Source: Actinomycetota bacterium (GTDB lineage: Bacteria > Actinomycetota > Thermoleophilia > Solirubrobacterales > 70-9). Taken from it: a stretch of 7,247 bases of DNA. The position numbers were made by a program, and so were the translations under genes. Location: assembly GCA_005884305.1 (NCBI GenBank), contig VAYL01000140.1:1-7247 (forward strand). Direction: 5' to 3'. Positions 1 to 6,214 of the stretch are shown here, piece by piece. Positions within the stretch are counted from its first letter, which is position 1. Each line of letters starts with the position of its first letter. The notes below the pieces were generated by a model. That model searched no databases, had not been told where the DNA came from, and was given only the letters and a program-made list of their open reading frames with translations.

Positions 1-297
1 GAATACGAAGTCGCCCGCCTCCGCGTAGACGACGTCGTCCCCGAGGATCGCGCCCATGCGCCCTTCGACGACGTAGCTGTATTCGTCCTCGCGCGAGTGC
101 TTGTGCAGGCCCACCGCGAGATGCTTGGGCGGCATCGGGTGCTCGACGAGCGAGAAGCCCCCGCCGGTCTCCTCGGTCCACGCCATCATCCGCGCGCCGA
201 TGGACCCGAGCTCCACGAGCCTTCCGCGGTCGGGGCCGATGTTGCGTGGCCCCTGCGAGGCATCGAACCTGGTCAGTGTTCCCCTGTCGATCGTCAT
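1..297 (-). CDS. Cupin-domain protein (5' part, cut by the left edge)
   Basis: Ninety-nine N-terminal residues are visible; the C-terminal part lies outside the window. Cupin motif 1 is clear: GLHKHSREDEYSYVVEG puts His65 and His67, Glu72 and Gly79 in the spacing HxH-x4-E-x6-G. These residues normally bind a divalent metal inside the small beta barrel. The motif 2 region is just beginning (Gly95-Asp96) when the window ends. No signal peptide is seen, so it is probably cytoplasmic. The ATG at 297 is well supported: GGAG lies 8 bases upstream, and a near-consensus promoter lies about 35 bases further up. The gene is divergent from a TetR regulator and shares its control region, so repression by that neighbour is likely. 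Cupins range from sensors to dioxygenases and isomerases, and the substrate cannot be told from this fragment. Confidence 0.85.
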   Translation of the reverse strand, partial: MTIDRGTLTRFDASQGPRNIGPDRGRLVELGSIGARMMAWTEETGGGFSLVEHPMPPKHLAVGLHKHSREDEYSYVVEGRMGAILGDDVVYAEAGDFVF

Positions 298-308
298 TTC
301 TGGCGCTC

Positions 309-327
309 CGTTCAGTTCGTTGAACAG
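309..327. promoter_or_regulatory. Putative TetR operator 1 (cupin leader)
   Basis: GTTCA (310-314) and TGAAC (321-325) form a perfect 5-bp inverted repeat with a 6-base centre, in the cupin leader just downstream of the predicted transcription start. The 9-base string GTTGAACAG (319-327) recurs at 375-383. A repressor bound here would block elongation or initiation. Assignment to the neighbouring TetR protein is an inference from position and dyad symmetry. Confidence 0.5.
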
Positions 328-339
328 CCCTGTCGCGCG

Positions 340-369
340 AAACTAGCACAGATCGGCCCGGTCTGTCAA
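340..369 (-). promoter_or_regulatory. Sigma70-type promoter of the cupin gene
   Basis: Read on the minus strand, TTGACA (364-369) is followed after 18 bases by TAGTTT (340-345). The bases TGC just before the hexamer form an extended -10. The -35 matches consensus perfectly. Transcription would start near 333, giving a leader of about 35 bases that holds the GGAG ribosome site of the cupin gene. It is the strongest promoter visible in the window. Confidence 0.7.
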
Positions 370-383
370 TATTGGTTGAACAG
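363..383. promoter_or_regulatory. Putative TetR operator 2 (over cupin -35, before tetR)
   Basis: The second copy of GTTGAACAG lies at 375-383. It pairs imperfectly with CTGTCAA at 363-369, one base short of a full inverted repeat, around a CAATATTG palindrome at 367-374. The site covers the cupin -35 hexamer and ends two bases before the tetR start codon. A bound repressor could therefore silence the cupin promoter and the regulator's own transcription together, the usual layout for a divergently oriented TetR gene. Confidence 0.5.
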
Positions 384-385
384 AT

Positions 386-1015
386 ATGTCCACCGAAGTC
401 ACATACGAGACGCGGCGGTACCGCAAGCGGTTGCGCGCCGAGCAAGAGCACCGGACACGCCAGGCGATCACCGAGGCCGCCATGAGGCTCCATGGAACCG
501 TGGGCCCTGCGCGGACGACCGTCAGCGCCGTCGCCGACGAGGCGGGCGTACAGCGCGCGACGGTGTACCGGCACTTCCCCGACGAGGCCACCCTGTTCGA
601 GGCCTGCTCGAGCCACTACGCGTCGCTTCATCCGCCGCCGGACCTATCGGTGTGGGCAGAGATTCGCGACCCCGGGGCGCGGCTCCGCCGCGCCCTGAGC
701 GATCTGTACGGCTGGTGGGAGGAGACCGAGGACATGATGTCGCGGGTGTTCCGCGATGCCCCGCTGGTGGAGAGCATGGCCGGCCCGGTGGCGGCGGGAC
801 GCGCCTACCTCGACGAGGTCCGGCGGATACTCATGCGCGGCCGCCCGGAGCGGGGGAAGGCACGGAAGCGCGTCTCCGCCGCAATCGGCCACGCGATCGC
901 GTTCTCCAGCTGGCAGTCCCTCGTCCGCGACCAGGGCCTCGCGGTAGCGGCGGCAGTCGAACTGATGGCGGAAATGGTGGACGGGCGGGCGAACGGCAGG
1001 AAGTCAACCGCATAG
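386..1015 (+). CDS. TetR/AcrR-family transcriptional regulator
   Basis: This 209-residue protein is of usual TetR length. An Arg-rich N-terminus leads into the three-helix DNA-binding domain (about residues 20-66). The helix-turn-helix reads TTVSAVADEAGVQRATVYRHF at about 44-64, with the typical Thr-Val-Tyr-Arg-His-Phe recognition helix followed by Pro-Asp-Glu and Leu-Phe-Glu. The rest (about 80-195) is a helical ligand-binding and dimerisation domain that is too divergent to name a ligand. The ATG at 386 has no clear Shine-Dalgarno, so the mRNA may be leaderless. The divergent cupin gene and paired motifs in the shared intergenic region suggest that it represses the cupin and itself. It ends 35 bases before the convergent ddl gene; that gap shows no convincing terminator hairpin. 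Confidence 0.93.
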   Translation: MSTEVTYETRRYRKRLRAEQEHRTRQAITEAAMRLHGTVGPARTTVSAVADEAGVQRATVYRHFPDEATLFEACSSHYASLHPPPDLSVWAEIRDPGARLRRALSDLYGWWEETEDMMSRVFRDAPLVESMAGPVAAGRAYLDEVRRILMRGRPERGKARKRVSAAIGHAIAFSSWQSLVRDQGLAVAAAVELMAEMVDGRANGRKSTA

Positions 1016-1050
1016 GTCGATAATCGGCCGATCGCGCCGGGCCAGCCGCC

Positions 1051-2004
1051 CTACGTGCGAGAAGCCTCTGCGGCGCCTCGCCGTTCGACAGCAAGCTCGA
1101 TGATCCGCGAGACGAGCTCCTCGAACCCGATCCCGGCGGCGTCGGCGGCCATCGGGAAGAGGCTGGTGTCGGTAAGCCCCGGGATCGCGTTTGCCTCGAG
1201 CACGTCGGGCCGGCCGTCGGTGTCGAGCATCAGATCCACACGCGCGAACCCAGTGCAGCCGAGCGCGGAGTACGTCCGCGAGGCAGCGTCACGAACATCC
1301 GCCGCGACGTCATCGGGCAGGTCGGCGGGGCAGATGTACTCGGTGCGGCCGATCTCGTAGCGAGCCTCGTAGTTGAACCGGTCCTCCTCCTTCGGGCGTG
1401 CCTCGACGATCGGGAGCGGATCGCCGTCGAGGACGGACACGGCCAGCTCCCGCCCCGGGACGTGGCGCTCGAGCAGCACCCGATCGTCGTAGCTCAGGGC
1501 TGACACGAGCGCCTCCGGCACACCATCGCGCGAGGCCGCGAACCGCACACCGAGCGACGAGCCCTGGGCCGCCGGCTTGACGACGAGCGGGTATCCGAGG
1601 CGCGCCTCGATCTCCTCGAGCGCATCGGCGGCACCGAGCTCACGGAAGGCGGTGGAGTTGAAGGCGACCCAGTCGGGGGTCGGGACTCCCGCCTCGCGCA
1701 GCAGGTGCTTCGCCAGGACCTTGTCCATGCAGCGGATGCAGGCCGCGACCCCGGGGCCGGTGTATGGAACGCCGAGGATCTCCAGCAGCTCCTGCGGCGT
1801 GCCGTCCTCGCCGCCGGGGCCGTGAAGGGCGATGAACGCCACGTCGGGCCGAAGCTCCTTGAGCGAGCGGACAAGATCCGAGTCGGCGTCGATGGGGGCG
1901 ACCTCGTGGCCGAGCGACGCCAGCGCGTCCTCGACCCTGGCGGCCGACCGCAGGGACACCTGCCGCTCGAGCGAGCTTCCCCCTTTTAGCACCGCGACCC
2001 GCAC
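1051..2004 (-). CDS. ddl: D-alanine--D-alanine ligase
   Basis: The 317-residue ATP-grasp ligase joins two D-alanines using ATP to give the dipeptide that ends peptidoglycan precursors. The family signatures appear in order: GGSSLERQVSL (Glu13), ALHGPGGEDGT near 59-69, MDK at 93-95, the ATP-binding VVKPAAQGSSLG (Ser150), FNYEARY (Tyr212, the counterpart of the Tyr that favours D-Ala over D-lactate), Arg255, Asp257, Glu270, Asn272, then Ser281-Leu282. The catalytic set is complete, so the enzyme should be active. Asn272 is followed by Ala where many homologues have Thr. The start is GTG; MRVAVLKGG aligns with the normal family N-terminus, and GGGGAGG lies 12 bases upstream, inside the end of the aminotransferase gene. 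The 7-base gap indicates co-transcription with that gene. No other wall-synthesis gene is nearby, so this could be a second ligase or the only one. Confidence 0.95.
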   Translation of the reverse strand: MRVAVLKGGSSLERQVSLRSAARVEDALASLGHEVAPIDADSDLVRSLKELRPDVAFIALHGPGGEDGTPQELLEILGVPYTGPGVAACIRCMDKVLAKHLLREAGVPTPDWVAFNSTAFRELGAADALEEIEARLGYPLVVKPAAQGSSLGVRFAASRDGVPEALVSALSYDDRVLLERHVPGRELAVSVLDGDPLPIVEARPKEEDRFNYEARYEIGRTEYICPADLPDDVAADVRDAASRTYSALGCTGFARVDLMLDTDGRPDVLEANAIPGLTDTSLFPMAADAAGIGFEELVSRIIELAVERRGAAEASRT

Positions 2005-2011
2005 GCGACCG

Positions 2012-3160
2012 TCACGCCTCCCCGCGCGGCGCGCGGAACGGAACGACGTCGCCGCTCGGTTCGCGCTGGGCCGGCTGCGGCAGCCGGTGCTCGGAGGTGA
2101 TCGTCTCGTACAGCTGCACCTGCTCGCTCAAGACCGCACCGATTCGCCGCACGCCCTCGCGGATCTCGTCCGCGGTCGAGGCGGAGAAGTTCAGGCGCAT
2201 CGAGTTGGAGCCGCGGCGGCCATCGACATAGGCCGCGGCGCCCGGGACGAACGCGACGTTCTCCCGCAGCGCCTTCGCGAGCAGATCGGACGTGTCGATG
2301 TAATCCGGGAGCGTCGCCCAGACGAAGAGCCCGCCGTGCGGGCGCGTCCATGTCGCCTGCGGTGGGAAGTGGCGGTCCAGCGCCTCCAGCATCGCGTCGC
2401 GCCGGGAGCGGTAGATCTCCCGCAGGCTGCCGATGTAGTCGCGCCACCGACCCTCGCCGAAGTACTCGAGCGCGAAGTACTGGGAGAGCGTCGACGTGCA
2501 GAGGTCCGTCGCCTGCTTGCCCAGGGCGATCTTCTCCATCACCGGGGGCGGCGCGACCGCCCAGCCGATGCGGATCCCCGGCGAGAGGATCTTCGAGAGC
2601 GTCCCCACGTAGATCACGTAGTCGCCGCCGTCGAGCTGGTACAGGGGCGCCTGTGCCTCGCCCTCGTACCGAAGCAGCCCGTAGGGGTTGTCCTCGATGA
2701 CGAGGATCTCGCGCATGTGGGCGAGCTCGACCAGGCGACGGCGGCGCTCGAGCGACAGCGTCACGCCGGCCGGGTTCTGGAAGCTGGGGACGGAGTAGAT
2801 GAACTTGGGCTTTCGCCCCTCGCTCGCGAGCCGCTCGCAGAGCTCCTCCAGCTGGTCGACGCGCATTCCGTCGTCGTCCATTGGGACCTGGTGGGTCTCG
2901 GCCTCATAGGAGCAGAAGACCGGCACCGCGCCCGGATACGTAGGGGCCTCGCAGACCACGACGTCGCCCGGGTCGACGAGCGTCTTTGCAATCAGGTCCA
3001 GCGCCTGCTGTCCGCCCGTGGTGACGATGATGTCCTCGGGCTCGGGAGACATTCCCTCCGCCTCCATGACCATGCGGACCGCCGCCTTTGTCTCGTCGAA
3101 GCCCTCCGTCGGCCCGTACTGGAGCGCCTCCGCCGCAGACTCCTGCGCGATCCGCGTCAT
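2012..3160 (-). CDS. Aminotransferase, large intact downstream frame
   Basis: This 382-residue frame holds nearly the whole catalytic core. TTGGQQALD (48-56) binds the PLP phosphate. Asn129 in FQNPAG and Asp157 and Tyr160 in EDNPYG contact the cofactor ring. Lys190 in GTLSKILSPGIRIGW is the Schiff-base lysine, and Arg322 in RLNFS binds the substrate carboxylate. A Pro-rich tail of about 30 residues follows the C-terminal domain. Its ATG (3160-3158) overlaps the TGA that ends the upstream fragment, as ATGA, so ribosomes could reinitiate here and make a protein lacking the first 81 residues. Such a protein would lack the GGLP segment that helps form the active site, so its activity is doubtful. 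In the repaired gene this Met is simply internal residue 82. Confidence 0.6.
   Translation of the reverse strand: MTRIAQESAAEALQYGPTEGFDETKAAVRMVMEAEGMSPEPEDIIVTTGGQQALDLIAKTLVDPGDVVVCEAPTYPGAVPVFCSYEAETHQVPMDDDGMRVDQLEELCERLASEGRKPKFIYSVPSFQNPAGVTLSLERRRRLVELAHMREILVIEDNPYGLLRYEGEAQAPLYQLDGGDYVIYVGTLSKILSPGIRIGWAVAPPPVMEKIALGKQATDLCTSTLSQYFALEYFGEGRWRDYIGSLREIYRSRRDAMLEALDRHFPPQATWTRPHGGLFVWATLPDYIDTSDLLAKALRENVAFVPGAAAYVDGRRGSNSMRLNFSASTADEIREGVRRIGAVLSEQVQLYETITSEHRLPQPAQREPSGDVVPFRAPRGEA
2017..2023 (-). promoter_or_regulatory. Ribosome binding site for ddl
   Basis: GGGGAGG on the minus strand, 12 bases before the GTG at 2004 and overlapping the last codons of the aminotransferase gene. 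The spacing is slightly long, but no other in-frame start lies closer. It supports the GTG start and independent initiation on a shared transcript. Confidence 0.5.
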
Positions 3161-3408
3161 CTGCGCCGCGAACGTAACGTGGCGGGCGGGAACGTCGACG
3201 TGTCCGGCAGGCCGCCCGCGAGGGAGATCACGTCGGGCCGGGCGGTGATCGCCATCAGGTCGCGCATCGCCGAGGAGCGCATCACGCGCGTCCGCTGCGC
3301 GAACAGACCCGCGTAGCGCTCCAGGTCGCGCGCCGTCTGGTGCGATCGCCGGTGCGCCGGTGAGGTCGGCGGCGACGGTTCGGGCGGCCGATCCTGGGGC
3401 TCGGGCAT
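3157..3408 (-). CDS. Aminotransferase N-terminal fragment
   Basis: This 83-codon frame encodes the real N-terminus of the aminotransferase through FPPAT (residue 77). It is followed by six out-of-frame residues (LRSRRR) created by the 5-bp duplication. No Shine-Dalgarno precedes the ATG. CACACT lies 6 bases upstream on the minus strand, which fits a leaderless message. As a peptide on its own it has no expected function. Confidence 0.55.
   Translation of the reverse strand: MPEPQDRPPEPSPPTSPAHRRSHQTARDLERYAGLFAQRTRVMRSSAMRDLMAITARPDVISLAGGLPDTSTFPPATLRSRRR
3171..3180. repeat. 5-bp tandem duplication causing the frameshift
   Basis: AACGT occurs twice in perfect tandem; flanking bases do not extend the period. 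Removing either copy joins the two aminotransferase frames as GCC-ACG-TTC-GCG-GCG-CAG (Ala-Thr-Phe-Ala-Ala-Gln on the minus strand). Confidence 0.85.
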
Positions 3409-3414
3409 CGGTGA

Positions 3415-3420
3415 AGTGTG
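3415..3420 (-). promoter_or_regulatory. Possible -10 box, leaderless aminotransferase start
   Basis: CACACT on the minus strand is followed by six bases and then the ATG at 3408. With no Shine-Dalgarno present, transcription probably begins at or next to the start codon. The same hexamer precedes the phosphodiesterase gene at almost the same distance. No good -35 was seen. Confidence 0.35.
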
Positions 3421-3470
3421 CCCGAAGAGTTACGCGAGCGCGAACCGGCGCGAGGAGGCTCGGGCGTAGC

Positions 3471-3476
3471 TACATT
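3471..3476 (+). promoter_or_regulatory. Possible -10 box, leaderless hydrolase start
   Basis: TACATT fits TAnnnT and is followed by seven bases and then GTG at 3484, as expected for a leaderless transcript. GAGGAGG at 3452-3458 is too far from 3484 (25 bases) and rather far from an alternative TTG at 3475 (16 bases), so it does not settle the start. A clear -35 is lacking. Confidence 0.4.
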
Positions 3477-3483
3477 GACGACC

Positions 3484-5695
3484 GTGAGGGTCAGAGTGGC
3501 GGCGGCCATTCTTGCGTGCGCCAGCGCGCTGGTGCCGGTCGAGCCTGCGTGGGCAGGCCAGGGCTCGCTCTACCGCGGCCCGGCGCCACGCCCGGGTCCC
3601 TCGATCCTGTACCGCAAGCCGGCGAAGTCCCCGCAGCTGCAGAATCGCGGGGTCTGGCACGCGAGGCCGATTCTCGTCTCGGGCACGAGCGCCTACCGGC
3701 GGGGTGAATTCCTCTACCAGGACTTCCTCTACGACGACCACGGGGCGAAGGGGGCATCGCGTGACCCCAACGACCCGCGCAGCTCCGGCGATTCGTTCTC
3801 GATGCCGAACGGGACCTACACGTACCCGACCAAGAAGGCTTACGCCGGAAACGCCGCGGACCTCGTGGAGCTCCGGGTCAAGCCGTTGCGTCGCGCCACG
3901 GCGTTCCGGATCACGCTGAACACGATGAAGGACCCGTCGCTGGTGGCGACGACCATCGCCATCGGGAACTCGAAGCAGCCGCGGGAGTTCCCGCACGGCG
4001 CGAACGCGAGCGCTCCGGCGCGGATGTTCGTAACCGTCCATGGGCGCCGCGCGGATCTCATGCGCGCAGGCTCCGGAGGCGCACCGCCGTCGTTCCCGCT
4101 CAACGTCTCGGTCAGCAAGCGCCGTCGCCAGATCGAGGTGCGCGTGCCGCACCGGATCTGGAACCCGCATCGCCGCACGGTGAGGCTGGCGGCCGGCGTG
4201 GGCCTCTGGGACAAGCAGGCGCACAAGTACCTGATTCCACAGACGGCATCCGACGCGACCCATCCCGGCGGCGCGGCAGGGCTCAGCAACCCGACGGCGT
4301 TCTTCAATGTCGCGTTCCGCTACCACGAGCCCTGGCAGCACCCGTTTCCACCGGGCTCGGTGTTCTCGAACCCTGCGTGGTGGCGCGACCGCGAGCAGGG
4401 CAACGCGCTCGCGGCCAACGACCTCTCGCCGTTCTTCGCCAACGTCGACTTCTCCGAGCTCGCCCGGCGGGTCACCGACAACATGCGCGGCAAGCCCGAC
4501 GGCGTGCCCCGGAGCGGCCCGATGGACCGGATCCTCGTGAGCCATTTCGAGACCAAGCAGGGTGTCGACTACTCCAAGACGTGCGGCCAGCCCACCGACT
4601 GCCAGGGCGAGTTACGAGGCCGGCTGCAGCCATATGCCATCTACATCCCCAAGGGACCGCGCCCGCACGGCGGCTATGGCATGACGCTGCTGCTCCACTC
4701 GCTCGCGGCGAACTACAACCAGTTCTCCGACACGCGCAACCAGTCGCAGCTCGGGGAGCGAGGTCCGGGATCTATCGCGATCACGCCCGCAGGCCGCGGA
4801 CCCGACGGCTGGTACTACGGGCACGCCGGCGCCGACACGTTCGAGGTCTGGGCCGACGTGGCGCGGCGCTTCCGGCTGAACCCATCGTGGACGGCGATCT
4901 CGGGGTACTCGCAAGTTCGCGACGCAATATCCGGACCTGTTCGCCCGCGCGAATCCGGTCGTGGGGCCGCCGGGCCTGGGGATCTGGGTGCCTCCGGCGC
5001 CACCCCAGCCGGGCGGGGACGCCAGCAACACCAACCGCATGCTCGGCTCGGTGCGAAATATCCCGTTCCTGATCTGGGACGGGACCGAGGACGAGCTGGT
5101 GCCGGTCGCCGGCGCGCGGCAACAGGCCCAGACGTTCGACGACCTCGGCTACCGGTACCGGTTCGACCTCTTCACGGCAGCCGACCACTTCGCCCTCGCC
5201 TCCAACGACGAGTACGCGCCGGCCGCCAAGTTCCTCGGGACCCACCGCGTGAATCGCAACCCGGCGCACGTCACCTACGTCGTCAACCCCACGATGGACT
5301 TCCCGAAGGCCGGAACGGTGGCCGATCACGCGTATTGGCTCTCCGGGCTTCGACTGCGCAACTCCGGCGGAGAGGCACCGCTCGGCAGCGTGGACGCGAA
5401 GTCCGACGGCTTCGGGAAGGGCGATCCGCGGGCGAGCGCAACGCGGCACACCGTTGGCACGCTCAACGGCGGGAACATGGGAACGATGCCCTACGTCGAG
5501 CAATCCAAGTCCTGGGGCAAGGCACCCAGCACGCCGCGGCGCAACGTGCTGCACATCGACGCGAAGAACCTGTCGCAGATCGTGGTCCATCCGCGGCGGG
5601 CCAGGCTCGGCTGCAACGCGACGTTGCGCGTCAAGACCGATGGGCCGCTCCAGGTGCGCCTTGCCGGTTGCGATCGCACGCAGAGCTTCGGCTGA
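3484..5695 (+). pseudogene. Secreted alpha/beta hydrolase (esterase/peptidase-like), broken at the catalytic Ser motif
   Basis: From GTG 3484 the protein starts MRVRVAAAILACASALVPV and has a signal peptide, likely cut after AWA (22-24), so it is exported. About residues 60-260 form a beta-rich module containing GTYTYPTKKAYAGNAADL and VGLWD; this resembles the DOMON-like C-terminal domain of glucodextranases. From about 330 an alpha/beta hydrolase follows, with LLLHSLAANYNQF as the likely oxyanion region and ISGYS as the start of the nucleophile elbow. After Ser (4909-4911) the frame shifts. The next recognisable residues, KFATQYPDLFARANPVVGPP, begin at 4913 in another frame. The expected MGGYxTY is missing, which fits a deletion of about 20 bases. 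The acid (EDELVP) and the His (ADHFAL) follow intact, then a C-terminal domain with two Cys near the end. Intact length would be about 743 residues. The substrate is unknown. Confidence 0.75.
4913..5695 (+). CDS. C-terminal fragment of the secreted hydrolase
   Basis: This frame gives 260 residues after the break and ends at TGA 5693-5695. It carries the second half of the hydrolase fold: NTNRMLGSVRNIPFLIW, the catalytic acid loop DGTEDELVP and the catalytic His in TAADHFAL. A beta-rich tail follows, with MGTMPYVEQSKSW and a Cys pair (LGCNATLRV, LAGCDRT) that may form a disulfide. It has no start of its own beyond an incidental GTG at 4961, which in the restored protein is a Val inside NPVVGPP. 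Translation from it would give a fragment with no nucleophile and no signal peptide. The upstream frame happens to stay open to 5718 with Arg-rich out-of-frame residues; that stretch is not real coding sequence. Confidence 0.6.
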   Translation, partial: KFATQYPDLFARANPVVGPPGLGIWVPPAPPQPGGDASNTNRMLGSVRNIPFLIWDGTEDELVPVAGARQQAQTFDDLGYRYRFDLFTAADHFALASNDEYAPAAKFLGTHRVNRNPAHVTYVVNPTMDFPKAGTVADHAYWLSGLRLRNSGGEAPLGSVDAKSDGFGKGDPRASATRHTVGTLNGGNMGTMPYVEQSKSWGKAPSTPRRNVLHIDAKNLSQIVVHPRRARLGCNATLRVKTDGPLQVRLAGCDRTQSFG

Positions 5696-5717
5696 TCCCG
5701 ACGCCTGAGCAGCACTA

Positions 5718-5730
5718 GGCCGCGGCGGCC
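5718..5730. other. Small GC hairpin between hydrolase and membrane protein genes
   Basis: GGCCG and CGGCC form a perfect 5-bp stem with a 3-base loop, 22 bases after the hydrolase stop. No T-run follows, so it is at best a weak terminator or chance in GC-rich DNA. Confidence 0.2.
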
Positions 5731-5744
5731 CGATGCTGATGCTC

Positions 5745-5750
5745 TAGCCT
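5745..5750 (+). promoter_or_regulatory. Possible -10 box before the membrane protein gene
   Basis: TAGCCT lies ten bases before the ATG at 5761, and there is no Shine-Dalgarno in between. Transcription would start within a few bases of the start codon. The support is only positional. Confidence 0.3.
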
Positions 5751-5760
5751 CTCTCGGCCG

Positions 5761-6195
5761 ATGAGCCTCTTCCTCGCCATCTGCCAGGGGATCGGGCTCG
5801 CGATCGCAGCCGGGACGTTCGCCGGTGCCTCCGGGCGCCGCGACGCGGTGGGCGTTCTCCTCGCGATCGCGGCCGCCGTCGGAGGCGCGATCCTCTTCGC
5901 CATCTCGATGTCGAACCGGGATCACCCGGCCATCGTCGGCGTCCCGCTCGGAGCGATCCTGGCGGTCATCGCCTATGGCGTCGTCAGCTCGGTCGTGGGC
6001 GGCGCGCAGGCGCGAGTCCGCGGCGCATCGTCCATCGGCCTCATCGTCGCGGGAATCGCGCTCGTCCTGGCGGTGGTCACCGCTTTCGTGTGGGAGCCGT
6101 TCGGCCTGTTGGTGCTAGTCGGCCTTCTCTGGCTGGCGTCGGCGCGGCAGCGCCGGGCGCAGCGAAAGTACGAGGGGCTTCGCTCGCTCCGGTGA
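5761..6195 (+). CDS. Small integral membrane protein, DUF4126-like
   Basis: This 144-residue protein is almost all hydrophobic segments. Likely helices are at about 3-22, 28-49, 56-79 and 90-124; the last long stretch may be two passes around a WEPFG turn. A basic tail (RQRRAQRKYEGLRSLR) should lie in the cytoplasm. The opening SLFLAICQGIGLAIAAG and the closing KYxGLRxLR resemble actinobacterial DUF4126 proteins as I remember them. Those are usually longer, so this would be a shortened member. The family has no established function. The gene lies 65 bases after the hydrolase and 32 bases before the phosphodiesterase, all on the same strand, but no functional tie is visible. Confidence 0.75.
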   Translation: MSLFLAICQGIGLAIAAGTFAGASGRRDAVGVLLAIAAAVGGAILFAISMSNRDHPAIVGVPLGAILAVIAYGVVSSVVGGAQARVRGASSIGLIVAGIALVLAVVTAFVWEPFGLLVLVGLLWLASARQRRAQRKYEGLRSLR

Positions 6196-6214
6196 GCGGC
6201 GCTTCCTCTCCGGT

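Larger units (their letters stand above)
2012..3408 (-). pseudogene. PLP-dependent aminotransferase (Aro8/LysN type), frameshifted
   Basis: Two frames together give one complete fold-type I aminotransferase of 463 residues. The first frame starts at ATG 3408. It carries a Pro-rich leader (1-28), then RYAGLFAQRTRVMRSSAMRD and ISLAGGLPDTSTFP, the N-terminal substrate-recognition segment of LysN-like enzymes, and runs into TGA at 3157-3159. The second frame resumes at FAAQMTRIAQESAAEALQYGP. The break is an exact tandem duplication, AACGT AACGT at 3171-3180 on the plus strand. Removing one copy restores an open frame of 464 codons including the stop. The rest of the protein is intact, so the lesion is recent or a consensus error. 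If functional, it would move an amino group between amino acids and 2-oxoacids; the substrate is unknown. The gene stands first in an operon with ddl. Confidence 0.85.

Noticed and set aside
97..1023. Plus-strand frame of 308 codons over the cupin and tetR genes
   Set aside because: It overlaps a minus-strand cupin motif and the TetR gene in another frame, and its translation is Arg/Pro/Gly-rich without any motif.
1016..1050. Terminator between the convergent tetR and ddl genes
   Set aside because: The ATCGGCCGAT palindrome at 1023-1032 could form only a 3-bp stem with a realistic loop and has no T-run on either side.
1832..3316. Plus-strand open frame of 494 codons opposite the ddl and aminotransferase genes
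   Set aside because: It is antisense to two clearly recognisable enzymes, is rich in Arg, Asp and Val-Leu repeats, and has no domain. Such long shadows are common opposite GC-biased codons.
3418..3483. GTG at 3418 as the start of the hydrolase
   Set aside because: It would put 22 charged residues before the signal peptide. The GTG at 3484 begins right at the basic n-region and has a -10-like box at leaderless distance.
3508..3519. Possible lipobox (ILAC) in the hydrolase signal peptide
   Set aside because: The hydrophobic stretch before the Cys is only about seven residues, Leu at position -2 is unusual, and a good signal peptidase I site (AWA) follows.
3430..4545. Minus-strand open frame of 371 codons opposite the secreted hydrolase
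   Set aside because: The composition is Arg/His/Val-rich with no motif. The opposite strand has a signal peptide and coherent domains.
4920..5718. Continuation of the hydrolase's first frame to a stop at 5718
   Set aside because: Residues after the break are Arg/Gly/Pro-rich and resemble nothing, while another frame carries the expected hydrolase sequence. The frame is open only because stops are rare in GC-rich DNA.
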